Positions 1 through 10,873 are shown, counted from the first letter of the stretch. The stretch: 64,000 bases of DNA from Hyperoplus lanceolatus (GCA_026929865.2 CM049397.1:29119698-29183697), one strand, 5' to 3'. Translations and numbers: made by a program. The notes: generated by a model from the sequence alone, not told the origin.

Positions 1-880
1 ATACAAGTCCAGTCGCACCAGTGCTAATGAGCAGATGCTGTCTGTTTGAGACACAGAGGAGCTATGCACAATACTGCTTAGAGGGCTCTACATTAACACT
101 CTCCAAATGCGGGTGAATGTAGTCTTAGGCGAGTAAGTTATTAAGTCTACCCTCCACTTTGGCTGGTGAAAGATGTGTGCTCGGGATCTGTGCTTGTGCG
201 GCGATTATAGCGTCTAACTTCACCAACGGTTAAAACAGGAAGACGACGGCTCTCTTTACATTAACGCAGTCAAGTTAGTGCGTGTGCAAACAGAATATTT
301 CCTGTGCGCCTTCACAATAAAAGTCGGTTACTAGCCAAATGCGAGTTGACTCTTATTTTGAAGCAGGTAAGAACAGGAAGTTAGCGCTTCACAGCCCTGC
401 AGTCAACCATGGACCTATAAAGAAAGCAGTCAACAGCAGTAACTATCTACGATTTAAACAAAGATTGACACCACCTATTTAACTTGGCCTAAATTGTATA
501 ACTATGTTTACTAATTTATTTAATAGGCTATATGTTCAATGTTTTAAAGTATGGTTTTCATTAAAATAATTTAATGTTTGTTATTATTAGCCTAATATAA
601 TAATGGTATGTTTATAAAAATATATAGGTATAGACATTATTTTTATAGTTCTATGGGGAGGAAATAATTCTGAATCAGCAAAAAAATTGCCATTGGCAGG
701 TTAGACTCTTTTGTCTAAATTGCAATCAGTGCACCCCTATTCATTTTTGTACAATTATTACTGTACACTAGGATATCATATTCATTGAGAATCTCAAATA
801 AAACCAAGATGACATGCTCATAGGTAATTAGAGCTAAATGCAAGGGTTAAGGTTATGCAAGTTTTCGATCATACTTTGTG
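1..880. other. Non-coding DNA, no gene seen
   Basis: I find no open frame with recognisable protein content. The first 450 bases are mixed in composition and the rest is AT-rich. An AGGGCTCTAC string at 82 resembles the ends of some fish hAT elements and could be the partner of the terminus at 959-966, but the 8 bases flanking each end do not match, so I do not join them. Confidence 0.5.
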
Positions 881-966
881 TGCTACCAAATTTATTTTTG
901 TGCTACTGAATTTTTTTGCTTGCTAGCACCAGTGCTACCACTTTAAAAAATAAGCGTACAGCCCTG
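881..966. mobile_element. Possible hAT-like terminus (fragment)
   Basis: The stretch contains a diverged internal repeat (TGTGCTACCAAATTTATTTT followed by TGTGCTACTGAATTTTTTT), then TAGCACCAGTGCTACCA, and stops at GTACAGCCCTG. Read on the minus strand the end is CAGGGCTGTAC, a common style of hAT terminus in fish. No transposase and no matching target duplication are visible, so this is a terminus-like fragment rather than a bounded element. Confidence 0.3.
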
Positions 967-1037
967 ACTATATCATGTGCATGAAAACAGCAAACGCAGG
1001 CATGAAACCGCAAGTTTTTGAGATCACCTCCCGGGGA

Positions 1038-1391
1038 GGATTTTTTGGAAAACACAACGGTTTTGGTTTCTTGTAAAAACCGAAACCATTTCCCCTGGTA
1101 ACGCTGACGGCACGGCTCCACCCTCACACATGCACATTGTCTTTGGAGATAAATGGGCATGCGTCGTCTTTGTAGGTCTATGTGCGCCAGTTGGAAAACA
1201 ACAACAACAATGGCGGATTTTTTGGAAAACACAACGGTTTTGGTTTCTTGTAAACACCGAAACCATTTCCCCTGGTAACGCTGACGCCACGGCTCTACCC
1301 TAACACATGCGCATTGCGTTTGGAGATAAATGGGCATGCGCCGTCTTTGTAGGTCCATGTGCGCCAGTTGGAAAACAACAACAACAATGGC
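1038..1391. repeat. Two tandem copies of a 177-bp unit
   Basis: Two head-to-tail copies (1038-1214 and 1215-1391) differ at few positions. Each begins GGATTTTTTGGAAAACACAA, passes through a GGTAACGCTGACG segment and ends in a CAA run followed by ATGGCGGA. The ATG has a favourable context, but the frames it opens are short and unrelated to a known protein. The overlapping open frames on both strands at 903-1714 are by-products of this duplication. CpG content is higher than in the flanks, which suggests a transposon-internal or captured promoter/first-exon sequence; that is inference. Confidence 0.8.
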
Positions 1392-1853
1392 GGAAAACCG
1401 AGCTGTATTCGCTGTGCTGTTGCTGGATACAGCGCCAAAAAGGACGCCAAAATGTCCACATACTTAGACTGGCACGATTGCCATGTTTGTTGTTGTTTTT
1501 CACAGAGCTGAGAAAAAGAATCGTTCTTGCGCAGGCGCGCCTTTTTATTCAATTCTTACAGCCGACACCGGATGCACCGGAAATGCTATTTACTACTACC
1601 TTGTACCGCCAACTGCTGGCCTGGCATGCTTACTACATCGATTTCGTCCCGTTTCCTCTGAAAACATGTGTACGGGGGAAGATGTCAGATAAATTGTGTC
1701 TGAACGGGGTTTAAAAAAAAACGGGAAAACTCTCACGTTTTCACCATGAGAACAGGGCCTTAGTGTCCTGATACTGGCGGGAAGAAATCCTTTGCATCCG
1801 TATTTGTAGTATATCATTGTTTCTGTTGTTCATGCCTTTGATGCACAATATTT
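1392..1853. other. Non-coding, transposon-like but unassigned
   Basis: The sequence runs on from the tandem repeat and includes a short inverted repeat near 1716-1750 (ACGGGAAAACTC and GTTTTCACC). No protein is recognised in any frame. The string CAGGGCCTTAGTG near 1754 looks like a transposon terminus, but I could not find a partner. Confidence 0.35.
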
Positions 1854-2006
1854 AAGCAATAGCACACGAGAGGGAGCATGTTGTCGCTCTATATCAGCAC
1901 TGCTGTGATTCGGTCGTAGGTACGAGGCCGCAGGCCGAGTGCCGAAGAGAAACACAGCAGTGCTGATATAGAGCGACAACATGCGACCTTGAGTGTGCTA
2001 TTGCTT
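1854..2006. mobile_element. Fold-back MITE with perfect inner arms
   Basis: A 153-bp unit is bounded by AAGCAATAGCACAC and its exact complement GTGTGCTATTGCTT. Inside lies a second, perfect 30-bp inverted repeat (1878-1907 against 1953-1982, beginning ATGTTGTCGCTC) around a 45-base GC-rich loop. The RNA or single strand could form one long hairpin. This is the design of non-coding fold-back MITEs such as the Angel type described in zebrafish. No target duplication is clear. It abuts the TIR element that starts at 2007. Confidence 0.75.
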
Positions 2007-2735
2007 TTATACAGCAGTTTTACAACTGAAATTCACAAGTTAACTTTAAAATGTTATCTTTAATCATTTAAGAATGTATTTGCTTCCGCCAACACAAATA
2101 GTTCAACAACAGCAGTCAGAGCGGAGCGCGTTGCTAAGCAACAACTTTACGCGAGTGAGCTCGTCTTGCTTTGTTTACTCTGGTCACATTAACCACGGCG
2201 GCCCGATGTCCCGTAAAAATCACCAAAGAAACGGAACGGCGGATCTTAATCTAGTTGGTAATAAGGTCCGCTGCCCAATCCAAACCCCCACGCTTCATTT
2301 CCCAGAGTTTATGAGTATATTTCGGCCCGGGGGAAGTAACGTTATACAATGAGGTGGGAAAGCTAGGCTAGGCTAAAGCTATGCTGCGCTCGTATTATTC
2401 AGCAGCCTAAGTTTATATCCACACACTATTGCTGTCTTCAGTAACGTGAGTGTGAGCGACTACCGCACACTGTCTCTGTCTGTGTGTCTGTGTGTGGCAG
2501 CGATGCCCTCTCACAGGGGAGAGACTCGCCACAGTCAACCTGAGTCACACACATACAGATAACACACAAGTGAAGCTCCGGCTCATCAGTGAGCCGCGGA
2601 GTGATTTTGACAGTTGGTCTACAGTTTGGTGAACAGTCCCGAGTGATGTTGTTCACTAATATCAGCACTCCTTCAGAACGCTCAGAAGGTCTCTCGTCCA
2701 ATCAAATCACTCGCTCAGAACCAACTGCTGTATAA
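2007..2735. mobile_element. Non-autonomous DNA transposon, 13-bp TIRs
   Basis: The ends are TTATACAGCAGTT (2007-2019) and its exact complement AACTGCTGTATAA (2723-2735). The interior is CpG-rich for this window and has no transposase. About 2100-2470 is homologous, on the opposite strand, to about 9950-10330 inside a different element, sharing GAACGGCGGATCTTAATCTA, CCCCCACGCTTCATTT and CAGAGTTTATGAG. The superfamily is not certain: the palindromic TA at the borders would fit a 2-bp target duplication of ISL2EU or Tc1/mariner type. Confidence 0.6.
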
Positions 2736-4838
2736 TGGTCTATATAACGTGTATTCATTTAATATGTAATTTCACCATAGTCTGTAGATGGTTATAAATG
2801 ATATGTGTCTGTTATGGTGCCATACAAATGTTTTGAAAATCAAAAGCAAGGTATGCATGCGTGACATAACACAGTTTTTGTTTATTCCAAAACTAAGGAA
2901 GGAAAAATAAAAATGAGGATTTGTGATGACCGGAAAAGAAGGAATAACTGCTGTATACCTGGGATACTGAATGAATATATTTATTTATTGCAAAGCTGTA
3001 GAAAATAAAAACTCAGTCAGGTCACTTTTGACCCATGTTGTGCATCAAAGGGTTGAAAGAAATACTTCTTTCGTCTGGACAGAGATCTCAGGTGAGAGTT
3101 CTAGCTTAGTGCATCAAATTGATTTTTTTTTACATTTGAAACCACGGTAGCTGTGTTGAACTTCTGCACTGGGTTCATATTTTTTTAAATGTGTTGCGTT
3201 ATAATGGCATCATCCTTACAAACTACATTTTTAAAACGACATACAAGTGTGCTCGCTTTGACAAAGGTCACAGTAAAAAACACTTAAGAATTTTCTTTTT
3301 TCTCCAAAGGCTATTTTCATTCTATGCTAGCAGATGCATCAGTAATCTGTTTGGCCTATGAAGATGACAGGCACAACTATTGATGGAGGGACACACATAC
3401 CATGAAAACAGGCATATAGGGTTTCAAGCGTTAAGGTACAAGTTAACAGTTAAAGCATAATTTTTTTTAATTCAATTTAATGCTATTCTAATATGTTTTA
3501 TTTTCCTTTGTTGTGTTTTAAATGTTGTTAGTATGCATTTCTGCACCTTACAAAACAATTTCAGCTCCTTTTATTTTTGTTGCGTTGTTATACAAAAGGA
3601 AGCAACTTCAATCATAGTCTTTAAGCAATCATTGTCTTTAAAATCTGTTCATTTACAGCAGATGCCAGTTTGCTATTTTCCCATTCCTGCATGACAACCT
3701 AATGGAGATGTCACATATGGCTGCCTGGCCGGCCTGTGGTTTAATACTGATTCAGACAGCCTTTGGCCATTATGTTTTCTAACAGGATTTGACATTGTAG
3801 ACATATAAAAGGAGAAAAATGGTAGTGGAGAAATGGCACTGAGTGCAGTAAAATACAGTGGGTGAGTGTGTCAATAGTGCAGAGTGCCTTTTTCTCTATT
3901 GCATTTTTGCAAGTAACAGTAGAGTGCTGGCACATTAGAACAACAAGTGTCATCAGTGTGCATTTGTTTTTTTTTAAATCCTGCCATTTCTCATGTTGCT
4001 GTGTATTGAGGGTTTCACATTCTCCACAGAACTATTTTAGCTGACTGTCAGCAGCAGTCAAATTTTGAAGAAAGCCATATTGTTCTTTGGTGCTTTTTGT
4101 GCTCCAATTCCCAGTCATACTCAACGAGCCACATACTCTACAACTTTTCAAGCTGCCATTTTGTGGCAAGAATCACCCAAACCAATAACTAAAGGCAAGT
4201 AAAATAGGTGAAAAGACAACATTGTGGGTAGCCAAAGTAATTTTCTGAAGTGTCTACGGTGTATTGATCAGATTTTTTTAGTGCATTCATACATCCATTA
4301 ATACAGCCTCTGTGCATTTTAAGATATTATTCTTGTAATCATTTGATAAATACCATTGATTAGGTTAGATGAAAGGAATTTGCACCTAAAGGGAAAGCCA
4401 CCGTCTTATCTGAGAATCAAAAGCCAACGACTCAGGAAATAATCCATCCAGACCCTCTATGAACTCTCAGTGGTGCAAATGATTATCTGAACTGCATAGT
4501 ATTAAGCACCAGAGTTTGCACTGATGCACCTATATGTCTGAATTACACTGTACAGTGCACCTTTGATGTTGAATGTGAAATTTTGTTGATTGAAATAATT
4601 GAGCACTGTGATGGAGCATATTAATATGTGTTTGCACTGCATGACCACATCTGCTACGTTTATCAATTGGCAGATACAGGTCATCTGTCCAGTTTCTGAA
4701 AGAGATACATTTGAAAACCATTCTTACTGAGATAACCAGCTAAGCTTCTAAAGGTCTCAGGTATTTTTTGTAAATATTTCCAGACATCATTTTAATGTCA
4801 TATGACATTATGTATGGTAAAAAAATGTAAAGTTCATG
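2736..4838. other. AT-rich non-coding stretch
   Basis: No open frame here resembles a protein, and no terminal inverted repeats or poly-A tails can be paired. Short homopolymer runs are the only structure I see. The frames at 3741-3953 and 4502-4721 have no recognisable content. Confidence 0.5.
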
Positions 4839-5130
4839 ATTTATTTATTTATTTATTTTTCTTTCGGACAATTCCACACAATACACAATTATCTCTTTCA
4901 CATCATAAATCTTAATTAGTGTTGTCCGAAGGGTGACGGAAGAAGCCTAAGGCTTATCGAGTCCCGCCCCCACTTTCATCAGATTCAAAATCAGATACAC
5001 ATTTACTGATCATAGAAAAGAAAAGAAAAAAGAAAAAGAAAAAGTCAAAAATAAAAGAAAGAAAAAAGAAAAAAGAAAATTAAAAGGAAGAAAACACACA
5101 ATTTTGCAATTTTTTTTTTCTTTTTGTTTG
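4839..5130 (-). mobile_element. LINE-like 3' tail, minus strand
   Basis: Read on the minus strand, a pyrimidine-rich tract (5020-5090) is followed by a GGGGGCGGGACTCGATAAGC segment, then an inverted repeat TTCGGACAA / TTGTCCGAA (4863-4871 and 4922-4930), and ends in an AATA repeat (about 4839-4860). This layout of a GC-rich motif, a conserved short stem and a simple-repeat tail is typical of 3' UTRs of several fish LINE families. No reverse transcriptase lies upstream; the ORF at 5230-5691 does. The AATAAA strings in the tail could also serve as polyadenylation signals for that ORF. Confidence 0.55.
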
Positions 5131-5229
5131 TCTGTTAAGCTGCAGTCCAATACCCAGTCAATTTTCATTCTCCTTATTCATTGACCTTGCACAACTGACA
5201 TGCTATCCAATTTTCCCGATGAATTTTAA

Positions 5230-5691
5230 TTATTCATTGTTATCCTCTCCTTCCACTGTAGCCATTTTTTCGATGTCTCCTTTGATATTAGCGATGTCTC
5301 CTTTCATGTCATCGATTCCAGCGACTTTTTCTTTGATTGCTGTGATGTCTCCTTTGATAGATGCAATACTGGATACAATTTTTGCTATCCCCTCCCGAAC
5401 AGCTGTTCCATCCATATCTCTCAGCGCTGTAAATCTTCTGTCCCTCCCATCCGCTTGTGCAACAATCAGTTTCTTCAGTTTGCGATATTGGACATACAGA
5501 GCAATTCCCAAAGCAAGCATCCCCACCGTCATGCCAGCGAAGATGTAAACATCTTTAACATCCTCAATGTCCAATGCTGCCAGGCAAACCACTTTCCATT
5601 CTTTCCAGCTATCCTGTGCGTAACCGGACAGGAAGGTGCCATCTGGACATGGTACATGGTTTAAGAGGAATAACCTGTCATTTGTATGCAT
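5230..5691 (-). CDS. Uncharacterised membrane/coiled-coil protein, 153 aa
   Basis: I do not recognise this protein. The frame is intact from ATG to TAA, with an in-frame stop two codons before the ATG, so it is complete if unspliced. A CAG within codons 5-6 (AATGACAGG) could instead be a splice acceptor, making this a terminal coding exon. Residues 1-46 are polar with cysteines at 15 and 36. Residues about 47-67 form one hydrophobic helix (VYIFAGMTVGMLALGIALYV) followed by basic YRKLKKL, suggesting a single-pass membrane anchor. Residues about 100-143 are predicted-looking coiled coil with repeats IKGDI, MKGDI and IKGDI. The composition is unlike chance AT-rich ORFs. About 100 bases downstream begins a LINE-like 3' tail, so it may be a retroposed or mobile ORF, or a host exon whose 3' UTR took in a LINE end. 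Confidence 0.5.
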   Translation of the reverse strand: MHTNDRLFLLNHVPCPDGTFLSGYAQDSWKEWKVVCLAALDIEDVKDVYIFAGMTVGMLALGIALYVQYRKLKKLIVAQADGRDRRFTALRDMDGTAVREGIAKIVSSIASIKGDITAIKEKVAGIDDMKGDIANIKGDIEKMATVEGEDNNE

Positions 5692-7511
5692 TCGTTAATC
5701 AGTTTGAAATTCACAAAGCTCTTATAGCTTAGCTTTTGGCTACGGACCTTTACAAATGAATTCATGGATCACACTATGCATATTTTTATGCTCTGAATAG
5801 GAATGTGAAAACCTAAAATGCTTTTTTGTAAATGCCATAAAATATACAGTATATTTTTTTAGAATGTAAAACCACAGCACCTGTAAAACATGTGCCATCA
5901 AAAAGACCCTGTGACAAATAGCCATACAAATGCTATATGTTGTTCATACGTTTCTATAATGGATTTGCTCCCCTGCATGGAACACATGCCGTTTAAATAC
6001 CCAGGTTATATCGAAATTTCAGATTTCGATATGCTTGCTATTAAATAATTACATTAACCATTTATCAGAAGTCTAAATTAGTTTTACATTTTTGTGATCC
6101 AAACAATGAGCCTGCTTTATAAATATCATGAAAAGCCTGTTGTTCTGGATAATTGGCAGTGCGTAATATATAAACATGTGTAACCCCCCCTGTGTTATGT
6201 TCTCAAGCCTTTGGATGTTCTTTTTACTATATTTTATATTTATAGAACATGTAGGGCATTTTTGCATGTCTGTAGCCTAATTATTGCCATAGGGAGTCCT
6301 GTAACTTACTAATGACAGTGAATGCAGCATATTAGGTTTGTTTGGAAAGTGCTGTCACGCGCTTTAATGTGTTAAGACCGGTTAAAACCTAACCTGTTTA
6401 TGACGAAGAGAAGCTCTTCTGCAGGCTATAACGGTTTGTTTTGTTTTAATATGTTCAAGAGTTTGGTAACGGTGAGTTGCGTCTTAGACTGAATGGCAAT
6501 GTTTTTAGACCATTGAAGTTTAGTAGGAGTTTGACTAGGCCAACGCCCAGCTAGCACCTGTGGAGTGTGGATTTAGTTAGCCTTGGCGCTAACCTTCAGC
6601 TAACATTCAGATAACTGAGAACTAGATAGCGCACTAGGTGACCAGAAATGCCCAGCTGCACATCTGGCGACGAGGGAGGAGAAACTTGTTGAGGAGCGGG
6701 TGTGAGGAGGAGCCACTCATTCAGAAAAACCTGTTCGACCTTAAACTATTCCTGGTGCGTGAGTATCCCTTTCTCATATGGCCATCATCTCGATTATGGC
6801 TTTTGAATATATGCTTTTGTATTTTAAGTGTTTCGCATATTTGTAGAAAGGCACCGACATTTTCTTTGCAGGTGTTATTGTTTTAAGTGAAGCTGAGATT
6901 GTGGAGTAGAATTAACTCCTTAAACAGGTATTTTGGGGTCTGTGTTCAAATATATTTTCCTAACTACAGGCCTAATTGAGTAGGCCTAGGGCCTGTCTTT
7001 ATCGGTCAGCCGAATTTTTTGGACACCAAACCTTGCAAGTTTACTGTAGGCCTACACAGTCAATGGTTAGGCCTACACAGTCAATGGTTAAGAAGACTTG
7101 ATGTGTTTGGCACTGATGTCTAGACTGAGGACACACAGATGCTGAGAAACATGTAGGGGAAAATTGTTATGGCTGTTTCGCACCTGGTGCTGTATGACAC
7201 CAGCTTGGTTATCTACAGGGACTGCAACAAGAAGGAGTAGGGTTGGGGAGAGTGAGCAAGGCGATTGGGCTTCCTGGTAAATTCTGTGAATTTGTGTCCT
7301 TTACCTGTTTCAGTTATCGGTGGGGCTTAAGCAAAGTTAGTGCCAATTAGCATTAGTGAAACTCCCCCAGCTGTGTGCCCCTCCAGAAGATGTCATGAAC
7401 CCAGACAAGACGTGTGGACTTCAAGAACAAATAGGCTACAGCGCAGAAACAACCAGAGCTGCCGTCGTGGGAGGGCCAGGTAGGGCAATATGTGCCTTTT
7501 TATTTTGTTTC
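5692..7511. other. Non-coding stretch, no firm feature
   Basis: A 10-bp perfect inverted repeat with a 5-base loop (ATATCGAAAT / ATTTCGATAT, 6008-6032) is the only clear structure. An 82-codon plus-strand frame at 6638-6886 has no recognisable content, although GTGCGTGAGTAT near 6755 resembles a splice donor. I see no gene. Confidence 0.45.
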
Positions 7512-7681
7512 GGCGCGCACACAATGCTGTTGCAAATGTGTGTCTGATGTTGCTGACATGCCGTTTATTTGTGTATTTGCGAGCAGCGTGTACCGTGACT
7601 GCCGCTCGTGCACACAATTCACTGATGCAAATGTGTTTCGTATGTTGCTGTTTATTTGTGTGTTTGCGAGCTGCACCATCT
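7512..7681. repeat. Degenerate tandem duplication, about 95-bp unit
   Basis: Two diverged copies (about 7512-7590 and 7607-7681) share CGCACACAAT, TGCAAATGTGT, a GTATGTTGCTG-like string, TTTATTTGTGTRTTTGCGAGC and a following TG-rich part. The duplication explains the overlapping long frames on both strands, including a 198-codon minus-strand frame at 7393-7989 that has no recognisable protein content. Confidence 0.6.
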
Positions 7682-8731
7682 TTAAGCAATGTTGTTGGCC
7701 ATGTTGTTGTTATTGTGCCGCCATGCACACCATGAACTGTTACAGCTGTGCCGGGTCTGATCTCAGCCATAGTTGATGAGGGGAAATAAAAAAGCGTGAG
7801 GGAATCAAGGCGCAATAGACGCGATGGAAGCGATAAACCTAAATATGATCGAGCAAAAAGGTAGGTGCGTTTACACTCCAGGGCCAATAAGTTAAACCAA
7901 CTCTGAGAAGCGGAGCAAACATTTTTTTGCTGGGCTTGAGCGCTTAGTGGACAGTTACAAAGTGGGCAGTGTGTTTCTAATCGCTTCATGCCACACTCCT
8001 CCCTTTGGAGGTGGAGAACAAGCTTGTCGATCTATTCCAGTGAACATCAGGGTAGAACACCTTGAAGCCCAGAGCCGCTATCTGCCATGGTGCAGTGGTG
8101 GTAATGATTAAGTATCAGTCTAGCACCCTCCTCTCATTTCCAAACTATCAGTTTCACCTTCTCCACTACATCACATTTGTGGACCAGGAGCTAATGATCC
8201 ATCTGGGTGACTGCCAAGTCATTTTCTTTCCTGTGCTCTCTCACTCCCCATTTCACTCTCTATGCGTCTGCTTCTGTCTCACACTCTCTCCTTCCAGCAG
8301 CCCCCTTCTCAACCTCACTCATTCTGTTTTGGTATTCATTTCTCAAGGTTGCCTGTGGAGATAAAATGGTGATGCCCACTAGGTAAGAGAGCCATCCCTG
8401 TGAGCTGTCTCCGGGAGGAGGTCACAGAGACTGGCAGTTGTTTTACAGACTTATTTATGGTTATGGACAGAGCGTCGAAAGAGGCAGAAAGGTGAGAAAG
8501 GTTGTGCATGCTGCAGTTATTGGCTTTGCACTTTACCCCTCTGTTTAACTTTGGATATCAATCAATTCCGCAGATAGGGGGTGAGATTTTGACTGTAAAA
8601 GTGGGCTGTAAAATGCAGTGTGTTTTGAAAAACCAAACCTAATGCCCTTTGTCTTCATGGGGCTGTAGCATGACAACAAATGAAGGTTGAGGGTGTTCTG
8701 GAAGACTAGGGTCTATAAACTGCTAACGATG
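7682..8731. other. Non-coding stretch
   Basis: No feature can be supported. The sequence is of mixed composition and includes a CT-rich tract at about 8220-8320. Confidence 0.45.
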
Positions 8732-8741
8732 GAACAGGCCA

Positions 8742-8938
8742 TTTTTTTTTCTTTTTTTTAAATCTATTTTTTGGGCATTTTTATGCTTTATTTGACAGTG
8801 CAGAGAGACAGAGGTGAAATGGGGCAGAGAGGGGAGTGACATACAGAGAACGACCTGGGGTGGGAATCGAACCCGGGTCTGCTGCTGGGCCCGGCCCGGG
8901 AGGGGGACGCCTTACCAACTGAGCTAAAGGCGCCCCCT
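8742..8938 (-). mobile_element. tRNA-derived SINE, complete with target duplication
   Basis: On the minus strand the unit starts GGGGGCGCCTTTAGCTCAG, carries an A-box-like TAGCTCAGTTGG and a B-box GGTTCGATTCC about 45 bases later, continues through a unique body (CTCTGTCTCTCTGCACTG, CAAATAAAGC) and ends in an A-rich tail (T-rich at 8742-8765 on plus). Both sides carry the same 10 bases, GAACAGGCCA (8732-8741 and 8939-8948), a target-site duplication left by LINE-mediated retroposition. The A and B boxes form the internal RNA polymerase III promoter. The head is GC-rich with GGGCCGGGCCC, which spoils part of the tRNA fold. Confidence 0.88.
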
Positions 8939-8948
8939 GAACAGGCCA

Positions 8949-9787
8949 ATTTCTTAAAATAGTTTTATTGTTACTGTGCTAGTTTCATTTGGATGATCAC
9001 CATTCATATTTTCATAATTTGAAGCAACACCATTCTGATTCTTCTTCTGATACGTTTATTCGAAGCAAAACATTGTACACCCCTATTTTCTGTGAACACT
9101 GATCTTCTTTTATGATACACAAACAGACCTACCCCAGCAGTTCAAAGTCAAGAAAATTCTCTCAGGACATAAGAAGACCTATAGGTTTCAAACGGGGTCA
9201 GAAGGGCTGGATGATTCCTGTGCACCCTGCGTTTTATCCACAGAAGCATCTCTCAGGGTTGGAAATCCTAAGTGAATCTCAGAGCATGTGGTCTGAATTT
9301 AAAGATGCTCTGGTGTGTCTATGTGGGGGAAACCTGCACTGCTGCAGAATCTGAATCTGTGCCCTGAGAGTCACGTATACAAAAGGTCGTCACTCAAAAT
9401 GGACACACCGAGCAATTGTCTACCATGGCGCGCATGGACCTTATCTTCTTGTCTAAGGACACACTTTGCCTTGTGAGCTTCATAAATCCATAGGGTGTAT
9501 ATACTTTGGTTGTGGCATCAGTCTTGAGCTGCATATTTAGAGTGGACATCAAAAACAAAGAACTGTTCCCTCAGTAGATTTAAAGAATTAGGTGATTACA
9601 AATTTTCCAGCCCGGACAACTACCGATTGTAGACATGGTTTGAAAAATTATTCACGTTGGTGAACATTGCTCACCAAATCCCTTTAGCCTACATTCTCAA
9701 TGCTGATAATCCTCTTAATATGGTAGTATATGAAACAACTTGCCAGGATATATTTGAGTCCTGGAGACCTGCCTCATGTTCATATTA
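8949..9787. other. Non-coding stretch
   Basis: No feature can be supported. An 80-codon frame at 9112-9354 has no recognisable content. Confidence 0.45.
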
Positions 9788-9796
9788 CTGAAGCAC

Positions 9797-10873
9797 TAGT
9801 CTGGCATGACCACTTCCGCCAGCGTCTATTCGCTTGCGGCGGCAAGCTACGCAGCCCTGACGCAGCCCCCTCCTTTTTCGGTTGCTGGCTTTACCCTATT
9901 GTGATCCCCCTCAAATTCGGAAACAGTTCGCTCACAGTCAACCCGTGTGCTTATGTGCAGCGCTCTCTCTCTCACACACACACACAGGGTGTGAGAAGTC
10001 ACATTACTGTAGACAGAAATAAAGTGTGGCAATACTTAATAATATTGGCGGCGGTGGTCCGGGACACAGCCTAGCCTAGCTGTCCAACTTCATTGTACAA
10101 CTACCCCCGGGCAGAAATACCCTCATAAACTCTGGAAAATGAAGCGTGGGGGTTTGAATTGAGCACCGGACCTTATAACCAGCTAGATTAAGATCCGCCG
10201 TTCCCTATCTTTGGTGAATTAGGGACTAAGCAGCGGTGTTTTAGCGACGGGGAAAGATTCCAACGGCTTCCACTATCACCTAGCAACTCTTACGGCTACT
10301 TGCTGCAGTTGGTGTAGCGCTCACAACGTCAAAACCCTGTTCTGCCTGTAAACAGACGGACTACGGCTCTGACTACAGCGATAGGAGGTGGTGACATAAG
10401 TTCTCGAATGCTAAAAATTCTACTCGACCGCCGTAGCCTTGCCTCTCAACCACCGATGATAATGTTACCAGAGATAACACTACGTGGCTAGTTAACTCCG
10501 GTTAAGTTATCCTGTGAGCTCCTCGGGGGCTAAAATGTATGGTGTCTTGACATGCTGGTTAGAAAGCAACACACTATGTATATTCCTTTTGTCTTTAATA
10601 GTTTTTGTGTGGCGTTTGCGGGTTTAGCCATTTCTCTGACAGTCTCTGGACGTGAAGACGTTCCATCAAAATAAGTCCCCCCCCTCACTATTTTGCAGGA
10701 CACCGCTGCTGCTTCCCGGGGTTAGCCCCGCCCTAGATGATTGTGATTGGTTTAAACAAATACAAACAGGCTAGCCCAGTTTCCCCCGGTTTCCCCACCC
10801 GAATAGACGGCTCTAAACAGAGTGCTTCCAGACCATACTACTTGCTGTAGTTTGGTCTGGCTTTGCGAGACTA
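9797..10873. mobile_element. Non-autonomous DNA transposon, TAGTCTGG ends
   Basis: The element starts TAGTCTGGCATGACC and its other end reads TAGTCTCGCAAAGCCAGACC on the minus strand, so the TIRs are short and imperfect. The flanks carry CTGAAGCAC on both sides (9788-9796 and 10874-10882), an exact 9-bp duplication. The interior is CpG-rich and without a transposase. About 9950-10330 is homologous in opposite orientation to part of the element at 2007-2735. Termini and duplication length link it to the elements at 15765 and 42943. hAT elements make 8-bp and Mutator-like elements 9-bp duplications, so class is left open. Confidence 0.7.

Noticed and set aside
81..966. hAT element bounded by AGGGCTCTAC and GTACAGCCCTG
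   Set aside because: The flanking octamers do not match and the ends differ. Only the right terminus is kept, as a fragment.
5219..5548. 109-codon plus-strand frame
   Set aside because: It is antisense to the 153-codon membrane/coiled-coil ORF; its serine/alanine-rich text comes from the repeated codons on the other strand.
7393..7989. 198-codon minus-strand frame
   Set aside because: It crosses a degenerate tandem repeat, has low-complexity stretches and no domain. The length is explained by the repeat lacking stops.
8861..8938. tRNA-like sequence with A and B boxes
   Set aside because: It is the head of a SINE with a matching target duplication and tail. The fold is spoiled by a GC block, so it is not a tRNA gene.
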